A DNA stretch of 64,000 nt from Pseudoneurospora amorphoporcata (taxonomy: Eukaryota; Ascomycota; Sordariomycetes; Sordariales; Sordariaceae). The translations under genes were made by a program, and so were the position numbers. This document shows positions 62,921-64,000 of this stretch, in pieces. Where the stretch lies: positions 1 to 64,000 of the forward strand of contig MU859198.1 in assembly GCA_033297205.1 (NCBI GenBank), given 5' to 3'. The stretch's first letter is position 1, and every line of letters starts with the position of its first letter. The notes beneath the pieces are model-generated. The model was not told the origin of the DNA. It saw nothing but the letters and a program-made list of their open reading frames with translations, and made no database searches.

Positions 62921-64000
62921 CAGATTCCTTTTGGGAACAAAGGTTGTCGCCTTGCTACACTAGATTGTACGGCACTCGAGGTAGCCACCCGACTCTCGCC
63001 GCCGTCGTCATAGTGAGTGTCCCGGTTATTATCGTCGTCATGGCCGCCTTCTTCATTAACCACTGTCTGGGGCAGTGATTAATTCAAAACAAAATATGGA
63101 AAATAAAATAAAATAAAATCTGGTAAGCCACGCGCCACATGCTCTGCTGTGGCGGCCGAAAAGCGGGGCGGATCCGCAGGGGAAAAAATGGGGGCTGACA
63201 ATTTGGAGAGCGTCGTTGTTATAAGAGACTACCCGAGTAGTGGTCACCGGAATTACCTAGGTAGTTGCATTAAACAGAGGTTTCTCCCGTCCTGTAATGC
63301 TAATTGCTTCGATTCGGTAATAGTAACTTGTAGTGCTTCAGGCCGGAGCAGTAGCCGCGGTCTCGTGAGTAATATGGTGCCCAAGAGTGGAAGGAAGTTT
63401 CAAGAAGCCTCCAAGCACCATCCAATATCAAGAACTTAAGCTTGTGAAAGACGCCAAGAAAGGGGCTTGTCCAAAACTTCCAAACAGATGTTGCGTGCAA
63501 CCATTCACTGTGATTGCTTCTTTCAAGGCTTACGCCAAGTACCAAGCAAAAAAATCTCAGTTTCCCGTCGTCTGGTGGCTGTTCCCGTTCCCGTCAAGTC
63601 TCCGTGATCGACCGAAACAAGGTCGATTGTTCGCCAACTTTCGGAATCCCTTTTCGTTCTTTTTCGGGAAAACCGTCCTTGGTTCGCGCCCAAGTCACCA
63701 TGTTGTTTCATCATTATTATACCCTGCCCACTTTCCTTTGATCCTGCCCTTGTGGATCTTCAACTGAATATCTTAGTAGGGCTTTTAGCTCTAGGGTCCA
63801 GTAAGCGATATTAGACAGACCGCACGCTCACCGGACTCCAGCGATTTTGCAAGTCATGTGAACAGTACCTAGGTAGGTATGTGACCGCAACAAGTCAACC
63901 CAAAACTTGCAAAGGTCCAGAACGAATCGGTAGCCATTCCAATGTCTTGGTCAGAGGTTGTTCGTTTTACGTACGCCAAGATCCGGGGAAGGCTTGGGAA
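62921..64000. other. Unassigned right-edge region
   Basis: No gene is recognised. It has AATAAAATAAAATAAAATC at about 63102-63120, a GTACCTAGGTAGGT cluster near 63866-63879 and short open frames without recognisable content. Confidence 0.4.

Overview
The window is nuclear DNA from a filamentous ascomycete, most likely Sordariomycetes and plausibly Sordariales. The evidence is: protein-coding genes with short introns (about 50-170 bp) carrying GTAAGT/GTATGT-type donors and CTAAC-type branch sites, lineage markers (HET domain, DUF7580-like protein, cutinase-family hydrolase, Pth11/rhodopsin-like membrane protein, Fta1, APSES-ankyrin factor MBP1), GC-rich coding DNA, and relics whose in-frame stops are mostly TAG, as expected from C-to-T decay. 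No organism-specific marker was found and no species is claimed. All exon boundaries are read by eye.

Layout. 1-5.5 kb: an accessory block with a fungal N-terminal-domain protein (minus) and a DUF7580-like protein (plus). 5.5-19.8 kb: a conserved plus-strand run of a dienelactone hydrolase/SnoaL-like protein, a 1520-aa SMY2-type GYF protein, a TTC27/Emw1 homologue and a secreted 5'-nucleotidase. 20-27 kb: a small secreted Ecp2-like protein, a HET-domain protein and a cutinase-family hydrolase with a GPI-like tail. 27-34 kb: relic-rich DNA, containing the last exon of a second cutinase-like gene, a decayed GIY-YIG-like locus and a neighbouring disrupted gene, a 20-bp minisatellite, and an AT-rich segment with a tRNA-like Pol III element. 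35-39 kb: two secreted proteins, one carrying a cellobiose-dehydrogenase-type cytochrome domain. 39.6-61.5 kb: conserved housekeeping and regulatory genes: Vac1/Pep7 (minus), Met8 (plus), a C2H2 zinc-finger protein (minus), MBP1 (minus), an LYR-motif protein (plus), a cytosolic 5'-nucleotidase-like metallophosphatase (minus), a GNAT acetyltransferase (plus), a rhodopsin-like membrane protein (minus) and the kinetochore protein Fta1/CENP-L (plus). 61.5-64 kb: relics, including a decayed coiled-coil gene.

Most notable. (1) Directly after the MBP1 stop, the same frame stays open and splices in phase into the zinc-finger gene. The zinc-finger frame is itself interrupted by two TAG codons but stays open for about 207 more codons to a TGA. 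(2) A ~200-bp dispersed repeat occurs at 4.75 kb and 62.17 kb; the two copies differ mainly by gain or loss of GGTACC/TACCT units, the same short palindromic motif scattered through intergenic DNA. (3) Several decayed genes carry in-frame stops of the kind C-to-T decay such as RIP would give.

The genes do not form one pathway. The shared theme of the accessory part is allorecognition-type and secreted proteins embedded in decaying DNA; the conserved part covers vesicle traffic, siroheme synthesis, G1/S transcription, mitochondrial assembly and kinetochore function.
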